Of a stretch of 64,000 nucleotides of DNA, positions 24,513 to 35,788 are shown piece after piece (the stretch's first letter is position 1; each line of letters starts with the position of its first letter). The DNA lies in assembly GCA_011316305.1 (NCBI GenBank), contig SAUG01000107.1:17690-81689 (forward strand). The letters are read 5' to 3'. The DNA comes from Rusavskia elegans (Eukaryota > Ascomycota > Lecanoromycetes > Teloschistales > Teloschistaceae). The notes under the pieces were generated by a model. The model did no database searches, had not been told where the DNA came from, and was given only the letters and a program-made list of their open reading frames with translations. Both the position numbers and the translations under genes were made by a program.

Positions 24513-24920
24513 ATGGAAGGACGCTGCCAATGCGGCCTCATCAAATTCACCACTCCTCTCCCCCAGCCTCTTAAGATCTACATCTGCCACTGCACCGAAT
24601 GCCGGCATCAAAGCTCCTCCGCTTTCGGCATAACAGCCATGTTCCCACAGTTCTCGATCCCCGTTCCTTCTTCCAGTGCAATAGGGATATATACACGCCG
24701 AACAGCATCGGGGAGGGAGCTGATGTGCTCGTTCTGTACGAAGTGCGGGAGTAGATTGACGCATCGGGTGGAACGAGAGGATACGCTGAATGTGAAGGGT
24801 GGATGTCTGGATGGTTTGAAGGATCTGAAAGGGGCGGTGCATATCTGGTGTGCGGAGGCTATTATGGAGATACCGGCTGGAGTGGAGAGGTATGATGGGG
24901 ATCCACCAATGGATGCTTGA
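24513..24920 (+). CDS. GFA (CENP-V/GFA domain) zinc-binding protein
   Basis: Single exon, 135 aa, the normal length. The zinc-binding pattern of the glutathione-dependent formaldehyde-activating family is complete: GRCQCG at the N-terminus, CHCTECR about 20 residues later, and CSFCTKCGS in the second half, followed by GGCLDGL and HIWC. Despite the name, most fungal members have no proven activity. It stands alone between a broken HET gene and an NLR, with no sign of co-transcription. Confidence 0.85.
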   Translation: MEGRCQCGLIKFTTPLPQPLKIYICHCTECRHQSSSAFGITAMFPQFSIPVPSSSAIGIYTRRTASGRELMCSFCTKCGSRLTHRVEREDTLNVKGGCLDGLKDLKGAVHIWCAEAIMEIPAGVERYDGDPPMDA

Positions 24921-25276
24921 CTCGGGGTAGGAACATATGCAAACACGAGACAGTCATGCCATCTAGTCGCAAGAGGCGGACAGACCTGCCATCAAATATA
25001 ATTTCAGTCAGCGTCTCGCTATGATCGGATATGGATGTCGAGGTAATCGTGAATAGCACTACAAAGACCGCCTCGTATACACTAGAAGTGGTGAACTCAA
25101 CCCCTTGATACTGCCTTATGTCTTTTGCATATAGTAACCTCCGAAGACGATTATGCTTCGTTAGTTATGTAAAGGTCTTGCCTGTGCGGTAGTGCGAGAA
25201 AGTTATAGGCCCTCTTACAGCAACTAGTAAAGGCTATGGTCTTGTTTCTGGTGAGCGTAAAATCGACGTCCTTCCA
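24921..25276. other. intergenic, between two 3' ends
   Basis: 356 bp separating the convergent ends of the GFA gene and the NLR. Nothing recognisable is seen. Confidence 0.4.
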
Positions 25277-28200
25277 CTAATAATCGCTCCTGAACGACAA
25301 AGTGGTCTCGAGGCTCGCTTGGCGATTCGGACTGTGCGACAAGCTTTCTGCCTGAGTCCCCGAAGTGTCCGAGATATTGGTAAGTGGAAGATCCTTGACA
25401 TCCTCATCGCTATCGGTTGATTCGCCTTTGGACTCTCCAAGCCCATATGACTGACCCCCATCACTTGGAGTTTCCGCTTTCGTTTCTTTGATCCCTGTTG
25501 CATGCTCTTCCAAAAGCTTCAGTATCCCTTCCTGCCTGAATGCGCGGGCTGTACCATTCGCTGATTTGAACCTCGATCCCTCGACCTCAAGAGCTGCTCC
25601 GTTTGCGAGTAAGATCTCGACTGCTTCGGTGTGCTCCTCAGCGCAAGCAGCCATCAGTGCTGACCCAAGAAGATTCCCTGGTCCGACTTTGTTGACCGTG
25701 GCCCCATGACGGAGGAGTATCTTGATGATCGAAGTGAAACCTTCCCGAGAGGCTGCATATAAGTATGTCCCATCGATCAGACTATCCGCATCGATGTCTT
25801 GCGCTGCATTCTCTGATATTGCCAGTAGTTGCTCGACCTGCTCTTCTAATCCGAGACGACAGGCTACGTGTAATGGAGTGGTACCCAAGTTGTCCGGTGT
25901 GAAGCAGTCGATCCCTCTGTTCAGTAAAGCAGCGACCATATTTGTGTGCTTGCTTCTCAATGAGATCTGCAACGCGCCCGAACAATCGTTGAGTTTCGCA
26001 TTAACGTCTGCTCTGGCGTCCAGAAGAACTTGCAATGCCTCCTGTTGATTAGCGTTCACTGCAAGTAAAAAGGGCGTCCAACCTTGATGATCTCGGGATT
26101 CAAGCTTCGAGCCATTTTCAAGTAGCAGCCTGATAATTTCAACAAAGCCTTCCTTTGATGCGACATGCAAAGCTGTAGTGCCTCTGTCGGTCGCCAAATT
26201 AGGGTCGGCGCCTGCGTCGAGAAGAACTTGCACGGCTTGCTGTTGGTTAGCGTTCACAGCTAGTAGAAGTGGCGTCCAGCCTTGAGAATCTCGGTGCTCA
26301 ATATTCGAGCCTTTTTTGAGCAGTGCCCTGATATTTTCAATGCAGCCTCGGTTGGAAGCGAGTTCCAGCGCTGTCTCGCCTTCGGTGGTCACCAAATTAG
26401 GGTTGGCTCGTAGCTCGAGTAGCATTGAAAGGATATCTCCCTTTTGAATTGAGGCGTAATGGACTACGCCGCAGCCTTCTTTATTGAGACAATTCAGGTC
26501 CAAAGACTCGTGCTGGGCAACAAGGTCTCTAACCTCTTCCCATCTTCCGTTGGTAAAGGCATTGATGAAAAGATCCTGAACATCTTTTGCGCTCTCTTCC
26601 GAATTGGACGTACGTTGCCTGTCGTTATCACGTCCGTGTCTTTGGTACCTCCATTCTGCCAAGGATTCTTTCAAGCCACGGTGATCGATGAACTCGATAA
26701 AATGCTGAATCTGGTCTTCCTGGGCTGGAAAAGAGTCCATGTACCGTCTGAAAGAACACAGATCAATCTGATCTTCTTGCAGATCAATTTGCGCCCTTGC
26801 GTCCCATTCCGCTCCTGCATTAAGCAAACAATTGGCCACACTCCAGTTCCCACAATACAGTGCCAGATTCAGGGGTGTAAGGACAGCAAGAGATTCTCCT
26901 TCGGCCGCACAGTATATCTCTGCTGTTATCTGTCGATTTATATCTGCGCCATATCCCACAAGCATTTCTGCCAGAGCAAGGCTGCATTCCCGGTCGTCGT
27001 TGTCATCGTCATAGACTACGAATGCTTTCGCCACTATGTAAGAATTCTTATACCCGTCGCTAATAGCCAGATGGAGAGGCGTTACACATTGACCTTTTGA
27101 TAGCTCGGTAGCATCTGGACTTGCACCTTCTTCCAGTAGCCTTGCGGCTTGGCTGATCAAACCTGTGGCCGATGCAAAGTGTAGCGGTGAAGGCAGGTTG
27201 AGGATCCGGGAATCAGGAACGTGGCCGTGGCGTTCGCTTAAACATGTTTGGCAAGCAGCCCAGAGCTTGAATCCACAGCACGGAGGCGTGGCGAGAAATT
27301 TAGACAAGGATGACCCACAATCTTGTTCAGCAGTCTCGGCATCCATTATATCATCAATTAGCCTTGATCCGATATATTCATAGATTGGGTGCTCTAACAA
27401 GAAAACTTTGACATCCCTCCAATTCGTGCATGAAACATTGTTGAAGTGACTATGCAATATGTAGGTTAGGCAGGTATTGATGAGGTAGATCTCGTCCTCT
27501 GGGCGGACCAAGTAGTTTCGAGCCACAGAATGCGAAAGAGCCCCCGCGTCCATACGAAGGAATTCTACAACACTAAAGTGAGCAAACTGCAGCTGGTTCG
27601 TATCATGATTCACCCTGACCAAACAACCCAACCAGCGAAGGATCTGATCTTTCTTTGGGAGGACTTCTTCCGTTGGCCAGACGTACTCATCCTCGATACA
27701 AATTGCTTCGCATAAAGCTTCAATGGAGAGTCGCCGCTGACCGGATACAAGGCGTTGGAAGTGCCCAATCTTGCCTCTCGATGAAAAGAGAATCCATTTC
27801 AGAAGACGCTGGATATATTTCGGAGTTTGCCCACGATAGTTGCTATCGATAGTTTCCAGGATCCGGACGTACGTTTGTGGAAGATCAGGCGGGAGCTTCC
27901 CTAAGGCTTGTCGTATTTCTGCGTCGTTAGGTAGTCGCTGAAGGTAGTCAACCTGGGCACGCACCCACATAAACCTATATCCATGGTAAGCACGTCAGGC
28001 TTGAGATTGCGGCACTCTTGGATACAAAGTCTGTAGCATGAAACCAACATGATAAGACATCAATAGAACAATCGCGAATATGTGATTGGGTCACTATAAG
28101 GTAAAGGAGCAACGTACATCCCATTGGCCTCATCCACCAACGTATCAACGACTTCGGTCTTCAGTATTTCGCTTCTGATGTCGATCTTTCCTAGCCAAGC

Positions 28201-29799
28201 GTTTACAAACAGTCTAAGGTCTGCAGACGTGGCCGCAACAGAGACGGTGTGGAAATGCATAGAAGTGAAGGCCTCTCTGATGTCATACTCGTCACGACTG
28301 AATATCAAGGTCCGGATCGATCCTTCCTTGACATCATTGAGTTTGGCAACGGCGTCAATCAGAATCGTTCGATCCGGATTAAATGCAGGCCCGCATTCAT
28401 CTAGCCCATCGATCATGATAAAAGTTTCTGAGAAATGTCGTGATAGGTCTTTTAGTTTCCCCAAGAGTTCGTCATCTGGGGGCGGTAGAGCTGATGATCC
28501 CCAGGCATGATGGTGCGCATGCAGTTCCATGAACTCCGCAAGAGCATCGGAGTTCTGACATGCAAGTTGGCGTACGAGAGAGCCCAAGACATTGGATGGC
28601 TTGTGGCTGTCTTTATCATCGTGTCGAACGTAGAAGTATGCTGTCCCAACAGAGTTGCTGCGTTTGCGATTCAAGACCTCGTCAACGACGAGCGTGCTCA
28701 GCGTCGTCTTTCCTGCGCCAGGGATACCGTAGATCCATAACGCAGCGTTCGGGCTTTCCAACCAATGAGTCATCTCAGGCAGATCGAAAAGCCATATTCC
28801 AGTACCATCTTGTCGCTCCCGCGCAAATGCTCGATGCTTTAGGGCTGGGTTTACCGGCGATAACCAGGACAAAGCTTTCTCTAAGTATTCTGTTAGTCCT
28901 AAAAGAGACCATAAGCTCTTCTGGGGAGTATTGTCATGCAGAATGGTACTTCTTTCATAGGCTCGCGGCATTGAAGTCGTGATTGGTCTCGGGAAGATGA
29001 TTTTCCGTCATCGGACTCAAAACGAGAGTCTTCGTCAAGGGTTGAGTGAACGAGGGGGTTTGAGAATTTAAACCCACCTTGTTCTTGACTGAGCTGTAGC
29101 TTCAGCATCGTCTCTTGCTTGGCCCGAATCTCCGCCAAGTATTTGTTGGAAAGCTCTGTCTCTCGTAGTACGGAGTGTACACCAGCTATTCCCGTACTGG
29201 CAAGTGCAATTGTGCAGGTCGCTTTGTGCCGCTCAAGTTTACCGATGAGCTCCAAGGTTTTCGATTTAGCCAATGGCCACTTGAGGTCCTTTGCTTTGAG
29301 GCTTCGTAGTCTGGCGCTGAATTGTGATTTCTGGTAACCAGATAGCGATACAGTATCGCTCGAATTGCCAAATTTGTTCAAAATATCCTGTATCTGTCCA
29401 AGTGTCTTTTGACATTCGTAGACAAAGCTAGGGGTTCCAAGAGTGTCTGCCGCAGGTGACGCCGAATCCTTGGACACTGAACTTGAGTGTTAGCAGAATA
29501 TACTGGCTTTGATACATCAAAGAAGAATGCTGTGTGGCTAGGGCGCGCCTTTTTGCTCAAGACATTTCTATTGGCAATGCCGAAATTACTTGAGCTCCAA
29601 ATATCTACTTACTTGCTTGAAGCAGTTTACCAAGTCTGTCCAGAACACCACATAGGACGCTGACTTCGGCCATCAAGCTTCGAACATCCTGTGGACAATC
29701 CTTGACGACCTTCAAGTACTGATAGCCTTTGGTAACCACAGTCTCAGCCAAAGTTGCGACAGCGATAACAGACGCTACGAAAGACAGAGGCTCTGCCAT
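25277..29799 (-). CDS. NLR-type protein: HeLo-like N-terminus, NACHT, ankyrin repeats
   Basis: Four exons (29799-29613, 29476-29078, 28961-28118, 27974-25277) join in frame to 1375 aa. Introns 1 and 3 are clear (CTAACAC branch; M|F junction in NGMFMWV). Intron 2 (28962-29077) is the least certain. The N-terminus MAEPLSFVASVIAVATLAE resembles fungal HeLo-like/STAND N-terminal domains. NACHT: Walker A GIPGAGKTT near residues 274-281, Walker B FIMIDGLDEC. After a winged-helix-like linker come ankyrin repeats from about 745 to 1300, two of which are nearly identical. The tail is Ser/Asp-rich. Such proteins are viewed as fungal innate-immunity or incompatibility receptors whose N-terminus executes cell death; the ligand is unknown. 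The start at 29799 was chosen over 29829 because it gives the family's MAEPLS opening. Confidence 0.88.
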
Positions 29800-32052
29800 T
29801 GTGGTTGGATGATCTGCCTTAATGATCAAGAAAGCACAGAAAAATAGAGCACGAGAGCTGTCGGCAAGATGATAGCTATGATACCCGTTTGGAGGTCATG
29901 AGTACTATAACAATAGATTGTTAAGAAAGGGTATATGAAAGGGGACTCCTTGCAAGCAACAAGATCAAGGCAGAGTCGTAGAAAGTTGCAGTGAGCCTTG
30001 TGTGCCTTCCGAGTCGAGGCTGGCTCAGCTCATGCATGTCGCTGCACTGTCAGCCAATCACATGCAAGAGCCACCACCCAGGCAAAAGGCAATCTGCTGC
30101 ATGAAGGCATGCGCTGGCGGCAAGGCACCAGAGGGTACTCTAACCGGGGGAAATTGTGGAGCCATGGCCTGTGAGTATTGGATAAACTCATATACTGTGT
30201 CCCAAAAATGCGCCTCTCTTACAGAGTATGAAAAAGACTCGCACAGAAGCTTCGACGCCTTTGAACCCAGGCTCTGGCAGAAGCTCCACTGACCGCAAGA
30301 TTCAAACATTACTCGCGGCAAATTGCATTGGAGCCTGACCGAACATGAAAGTGGTTGACGTCCGCAAAGGATTCCAGGGGTAACAACAGGCGACAATGGT
30401 GACAGTTACCTTGCGTCATTGCTGAATAACCCTAACCCTAATCGATTTCAGCCGGTGCTGATGCACGTAAACACGCAGAATCATCACTGAGAGCCATTTC
30501 AGGTGTGTTGGCTTCGTCACTTGAGTCTACAACGGGGACCGACATACGCCCTGCGGTATTGACGGAAGGGAACATCTCGGCGAGCCACGCTGCTGGGGGC
30601 CTGTCACTAGGAATTTTGTTGCGACGTTCTTTCACGCCAACATTGCTGTGCGACGGACACCACCACTGCATGGTGAAAGCTCTTCAGGAGTACCATGGCA
30701 GCAAAGCATTGGTATCTCAGGATCCTTGTACATGCACCCCATGGTGCCCCTGATACAACAACACCCCCAGCCATGCGGCCGCTGCTCTACGACAAGCCAT
30801 ACTAAAAATCCCAGTGAACAGGCGTCAGCGCAGAAGCTCAGACCAGCTCTGAAATTTCATCCTCTCGAAATCGTATCGGTATCGTCGTGAAGCTCTGGTG
30901 GTGATAGACCCGGACTTGTAGGGAGAAGGAGATGCGCCGAGTCACGAAAGTCAAGCACTGCTGTTCTATCTACGCTGATATTGCTTGATATATGAGCGTA
31001 CTGACGATGAGGTCTTGAGTGGACTTGGGTTATCGCGGAGACGATCTGTCTAATATAAAGTTCACTGATTGCCCAAGAAAGGCTCTGCGACGTATGGTTG
31101 GCAAGTCAGATCAACGCCCGATTATTGTAGACGTTCGGAGGCGCATATAAATGTCCCCTCAAGTGCTGTCCGGTGCGATCAGAGACAGCGCCGATTAGTT
31201 ATAAGACACCTTCCTATTAAGTGCGGATTTGGTTAAAAACGGCACAATTGTACCCCTATCAGCTTGATCTGTTGAAGACGTATGAGTACTTCAGTTGAGC
31301 GTACTGTAGAGAATATAACAAGAAGTAAGCCGCAGTATATCTCATTCACGTTCATGAATCTCTGCCATTGCTGCCCGAGCATTCGGCGCACTATTGAGGG
31401 TCGACTTTGCCGAAATTGCACTTCCGACTTCGCTTTTGGTGAATGCACCCCGTTTTTATTCCATTGTGTATACCTCGTCTGAACTACCTACTGATTCTCA
31501 CAAACAAGTCTGTCAACGCTACGTGCCGTTTCCCCAACGGCTCCGCAAGGTTTTCGATCAAAAAAATCACTGCTTCTTCGTCTCTCACGATATCTGGGGC
31601 GTCCTGCTGGCCTGGCATGATCCATAGAGAGCACACCGTGGAAGCGAATACATAGATATCCCTCGAGAGCGAGCGGACCTCTCCGCATCCCACTGTCGTA
31701 CCGAAAGGGTCGGTCAGAGTGATAGTGCCTGTGAATGGCACAACCAAGTATTTCAGTATACAATAGGCCTAATTTACGGAGTAAGCTTGCAAAGAGCTGA
31801 ACAATGAGGAGTACATTATAAGTAGGAAGGATCATCGAGATAGTCTCGGGTCTTGAGATGGGCTGCCCTGCTTTAGCCTTCTTTTTCAGCCTGCCTACTG
31901 TGTAAGGGTGACAAGCTGTATTACAGTGGCTTCTCGCGGCCTAATCGCCAACTTTCGGCCGAAGCAGATTGGCAAGTAGCCTGAGTACACCGATATCTAT
32001 AGAACGAATATAACTCAGACCCCCGATTGAAGACCTTTGTGGTTACCTTACC
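29800..32052. other. gene-poor interval, no recognised gene
   Basis: About 2.25 kb. Short frames on both strands (for example 30438-30671 minus and 31484-31747 minus) have protein-like stretches but no family I can name and no consistent exon partners. They could be relics of decayed genes. A telomere-like motif lies at 30428-30441. The NLR promoter is at the left end. Confidence 0.4.
30428..30441. repeat. interstitial telomere-like motif
   Basis: AACCCTAACCCTAA, just over two units of the fungal telomere repeat. It may be a short interstitial telomere remnant or a telobox-like regulatory site. Confidence 0.5.
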
Positions 32053-33028
32053 TCACACAATATCAATCACATACGTACCATCACCCATATCTTCAACATA
32101 CTCATCCTCCTCGAGTTGATCTAACGAATCACCAGCAGTCGTTTGCAGCCACCCTATCCTACGGTACTGGCCACGCTGGGCTCCTGTGGACTCATTTATC
32201 AGACTAGTAGGCGTCAAACGGTCCGCTCGGTCAGGGTGATTGTGTCTGTAAGGGTCTGCCTCGGTGGATTGATACAACTTTGGCAGGAATTCGCAAAAAT
32301 ACGTCTTGCAGTTGCTCCGGCTCGGATCCTGATACCATCTTACATCGTCTAAAAAGGTCGAGGGCAAGTTTTGGCTCCCCTCGTAGGTGCCCATCCTTAG
32401 TGCTCGAAATTGGACATGATCCTGCTGCCAGCTAGGATTGCCTTCGCTGGGTTCTGAGAGTTTGAGTCGAGATATTGGTGCCCGGATCCTAAGGTAACCG
32501 CCTTGAGATGGGTCCGCAGTCTCCGTCAGGACATGGCACACTATGATCAATATGGCGAAATGGTCGCTTGCGACTCTTGGTCTAGATCGAGGTCTCAATC
32601 GACGTACCGATCCATAAACGCAAGCAGTCGGATAGCCGTCTTCTCGGACCGAGTTGATAGACCAAGAAGTCACAACACACCAATTGCTCTTCTCAGTCTC
32701 GCAGTATCGACCTTAGGCTCTTGAGAATATCTGTTCTATATCTCGTCGGACAGCATGGTACATAAATGGCATCCAGCATATGAAGATTCACTGAGGCTTT
32801 GGATCGTGTAGTGAATCGATAAAATGTACGAGGCCTTGCCATTGTCGGGTTGATGGCATCGCTTGGCCCAGCTAGGTCTTCCTGTTTATTCCCTTTGAAG
32901 GCTGGACAGGTGATCGGCTGAGGGAAATAGCTCTTTCCCCGCAGCTGCCTTGAGCGTTGAAGTAGATTAGGCTCCCTTCCATGGAGGAATCTCGGGTTGG
33001 CGTCCAAAGACTGTGGGTCAGGCTCCAA
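32053..33028 (-). pseudogene. C-terminal relic of a HET-family gene
   Basis: The frame 32673-32053 (206 codons) has the layout of the C-terminal third of HET proteins: TSWSINSV in place of PSWSWASV, then GGYLRIRAPISRLKL, a Cys-containing middle, and a typical end IGWLQTTAG...LEEDEYVEDMGDGTYVIDIV. No HET core is found upstream. The 33028-32693 frame cannot be assigned, and the TIR element begins at 33100. This looks like a 5'-truncated relic. The possibility that it belongs to another family with similar C-terminal strands remains open. Confidence 0.5.
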
Positions 33029-33099
33029 AGCTTGATGTTTAGATTCCTCGAGAGACTGAGACAGATCGGCGTCAACATCGGCGTGGTCCTTCGGCAGAC

Positions 33100-33616
33100 T
33101 ACAACAGAGTTAATTGCACGACCGGTCGTTTTGGTGGACCCCCACTAAAAATCGATTTATATCTATAGCGTTTTACTCAACCAAATTAGATCGTAATAAA
33201 CCGAAACTTATAGATATAAATATTCTACAGGATTTTATTAGGTCTACTAACTTTTAGCTTTTTTAGAATCGATTTAGTTAGTATTTTAAGGAGTTTAAAA
33301 TCAGATATTCGAGATCTTAGGGGTAAAAAAGGGTTATCTACCTGTTATCTACCCGTTACCCCGCTAATTTCTTAGCTCGTACTAAGTCCTTTCTTCTATC
33401 CCGCGATCTTTCTATTTAAACGACTTCTAATTATCTAGTTTTTTTAGAAGGACGTAGATATTTAATAGAAAAGGTAGTAATAAAATTTTTAAAGATTTTT
33501 ATATTCGTAGCGTTAAGTTATTAATATATACTCTAAGCTTACTATAGGCGCTAGATACGCCTAAAACTGCCGCTAACGGCTGGGCTTGCAATTAACTTTC
33601 CGAAAACTCTGTTGTA
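33100..33616. mobile_element. MITE-like element with terminal inverted repeats, copy 2
   Basis: Related to the element at 3445-3974 along its whole length: same ends (CAACAGAGT... and ...ACTCTGTTG), same flanking TA, same AT-rich interior with blocks such as the GTTATCTACC doublet. About 10 bp of the left inverted repeat are missing (AGTTAATTG directly after the first bases). Differences from copy 1 are mostly transitions, as expected for RIP. There is no coding capacity. Confidence 0.85.
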
Positions 33617-34696
33617 TCAGTCTTATACTATAAACCCGTATAAAGATCAAATAGGATGTCCGTATAGAGTCTAAATCTATAGTAGCCGCTTCAGTATTCG
33701 CTATTGCCAAAAGTATAGCTCAGATGGCGTCTCTGGAGAAAGTGTCCTTTCCATCTATTTGCTTTCAGAGATCTGTAGGCAAAGCCAATATAAATTATAT
33801 ACGGTAACCTTGGCCGAGGCCGACATGGTTGAATCTGCGCTGTTCGAAGTGATGTTGTCCCCTATCTTCCTGCCCTCTCGAATGTATTCTCATTGAAACG
33901 TTGTGGAAGGGTCCCGACACGACAAACACCACGAATATTGGGATGCCTGAGTTGGAGAAGATTTGCTTAGTCATATCTTGATCAGCTCGGTGGGTGATAT
34001 ATCGACCTGTGCTATCCCCTTCCTATCTTACCCTGAGAGCCCCTGAGAACAGTTCGCAGATGCACTCGAGATTTGTGCATGTGCTGCGATGACTTCGCAA
34101 CCAAAAGCCCAGAAGCTCGATTTGCACAGCATGCTCGTCAGGGAATAGCAACGGAATACCGTGTTGCGCCTTTGACATGAAAGCTGACGCTCCATCCTTG
34201 GACGCGCCCGGCCATTCCCGAGATGAGGTTTCAAGTTCCTCCATCCGGATAGTCGCAGGATTCGAATTTTTTAATTTCGTGCGTCCTTCGCCTTCCTTCG
34301 CCTTGCGCTTCTTCAGTCCTTACGAGCTGTGATTCGTCACTCTACTGGGCTGTGTTGGAGTGTTTCATGTTTTAGCTACAGGCTTATGCAAGCTATGATC
34401 CGTAGTGTCAGGCACGGCTCAGCTCTCAGCCGCATCGTGACATGGAAAGAAGAGCACTCCCAAAGTCTATATTATGTGCCCCAGCTCCCACAGCTGAGGG
34501 CTCGTACAAGAGCTGTCGCTGTCCTTTCCTTACTTTTGCGCGGAAAAGTGTAGATCTAAAAGTCGGTCTTTCTCGCATACCAGATTGCTGTACGACGGCT
34601 GGTGGGAGCACATATCGACTTCTTTACTTCTGTCCTAGGCTCCTAGCTTCCCTGTCATCTTTAGCCTAGTCGTTTCACCACCCACGCTCCGCCATC
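33617..34696. other. intergenic, no recognised gene
   Basis: About 1.1 kb between the element and the discoidin-type gene. Small frames at 34023-34244 (minus) show no family features. The right end should contain the promoter of the next gene. Confidence 0.4.
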
Positions 34697-35611
34697 ATGC
34701 TCCTGCAAACAACTACCCCTACCCTCGCAATCCTCATCCACCTAACCTCCCACCTGTGCACCAGCCAAAGCATCGGCAAACGCATCAACCAGTTCAACCC
34801 ACAATGGCACTGCAACGTCGACAGCTGGGAATCCACCAAAGAAGACTGCGACAAAGCCATCGACAGCAACGACAACACCTTCTGGCACTCCCAGTACAAC
34901 CCAACCGATGACCCTCTCCCCCATCGCATCACCATCGACATGGGAAAGGTCTACAACGTCCGGAGTATGACATATCTGCCCCGGCAAGACGGCCAGAGCA
35001 ACGGCAACATCGGCAATTGGCGCATCTCCCTCGCGGAAGGAAAAAAAACCAACCGCGCGCTGAACGGCACCTGGGACGACGACTCGACCCGCAAGACGGT
35101 GGATTTCGGGAACGCGACCAAGGCGCGCTATGTGCGACTGGATGCCTTTACTGAGGCCGGAGGCCGAGGCACTTGGTCCAGTGTCGCGCAGATTGACATC
35201 TACGAGGACAATGGTTCCAACACCCCGAATCCTCCATCAAAGTCAAACGCCTCGCGCTTCAGGAACTCTACATCCACGGAACCTACTGCTCGGGTTGCTG
35301 TCGTTGATGGAACAACAGTGACACTGGGCGCAAGACCGACTGGGGGGAGGATGGCTGGTGGTAACAGGAACTCGACCAGGACGATGGGTATGAGTTCGTC
35401 CTCGACGGCGACTGCGATATCGAGTTCTACCACCGGCGGGGATACAGCGACGAGTGCACAAACGACCCCAACGGCCACGTCAGGGGAAGGCAGCAGTGGG
35501 CCGCCGGCAGACTCCAGTGATGCCATGTCAGGGCGAGTCCCAGGTGTCCGCGTGGCCATGGTAGGGCTGGCTGTCGCTGTAGTGATAGGGTCAATGTTCT
35601 TCCAGGTATAA
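34697..35611 (+). CDS. secreted, probably GPI-anchored F5/8 type C (discoidin/CBM32-like) protein
   Basis: Single exon, 304 aa. The signal peptide MLLQTTTPTLAILIHLTS is followed by one F5/8 type C domain (about residues 30-170): AIDSNDNTFWHSQYN, HRITIDMGKVYNVRSMTYLPRQDG, then KARYVRLDAFTEAGG. A long Ser/Thr-rich, probably O-glycosylated stalk leads to a C-terminal hydrophobic tail (VRVAMVGLAVAVVIGSMFFQV), the pattern of a GPI signal. Such domains bind galactose-type or other glycans, so a wall-bound adhesin or glycan-binding protein is likely. No catalytic domain is attached, which is unusual for CBM32-like modules. Confidence 0.87.
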   Translation: MLLQTTTPTLAILIHLTSHLCTSQSIGKRINQFNPQWHCNVDSWESTKEDCDKAIDSNDNTFWHSQYNPTDDPLPHRITIDMGKVYNVRSMTYLPRQDGQSNGNIGNWRISLAEGKKTNRALNGTWDDDSTRKTVDFGNATKARYVRLDAFTEAGGRGTWSSVAQIDIYEDNGSNTPNPPSKSNASRFRNSTSTEPTARVAVVDGTTVTLGARPTGGRMAGGNRNSTRTMGMSSSSTATAISSSTTGGDTATSAQTTPTATSGEGSSGPPADSSDAMSGRVPGVRVAMVGLAVAVVIGSMFFQV

Positions 35612-35788
35612 TCATGAGTGAACGTAGGGGGCCCAGGCCCTGTTGTGGAGCAATTGTATAATACGACTTGATCATCTCTCGTTAGGTTTCTCCTTCCGTC
35701 TACTCCAATCCTGAGTATATAACCAATTTCGCTGCTCCGTGAAACGATTACACTGTCTTGCGTTGAGACCATTCACCGCCTGGTATGC

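Noticed and set aside
27975..28117. Apparent break between NACHT and ankyrin parts of the NLR
   Set aside because: A 143-nt intron joins NGM to FMWVRAQVDYL in frame, the normal NACHT-ankyrin linker.
31484..31747. 87-codon minus-strand frame with protein-like composition
   Set aside because: No partner exon, no recognisable family motif; too weak to call.
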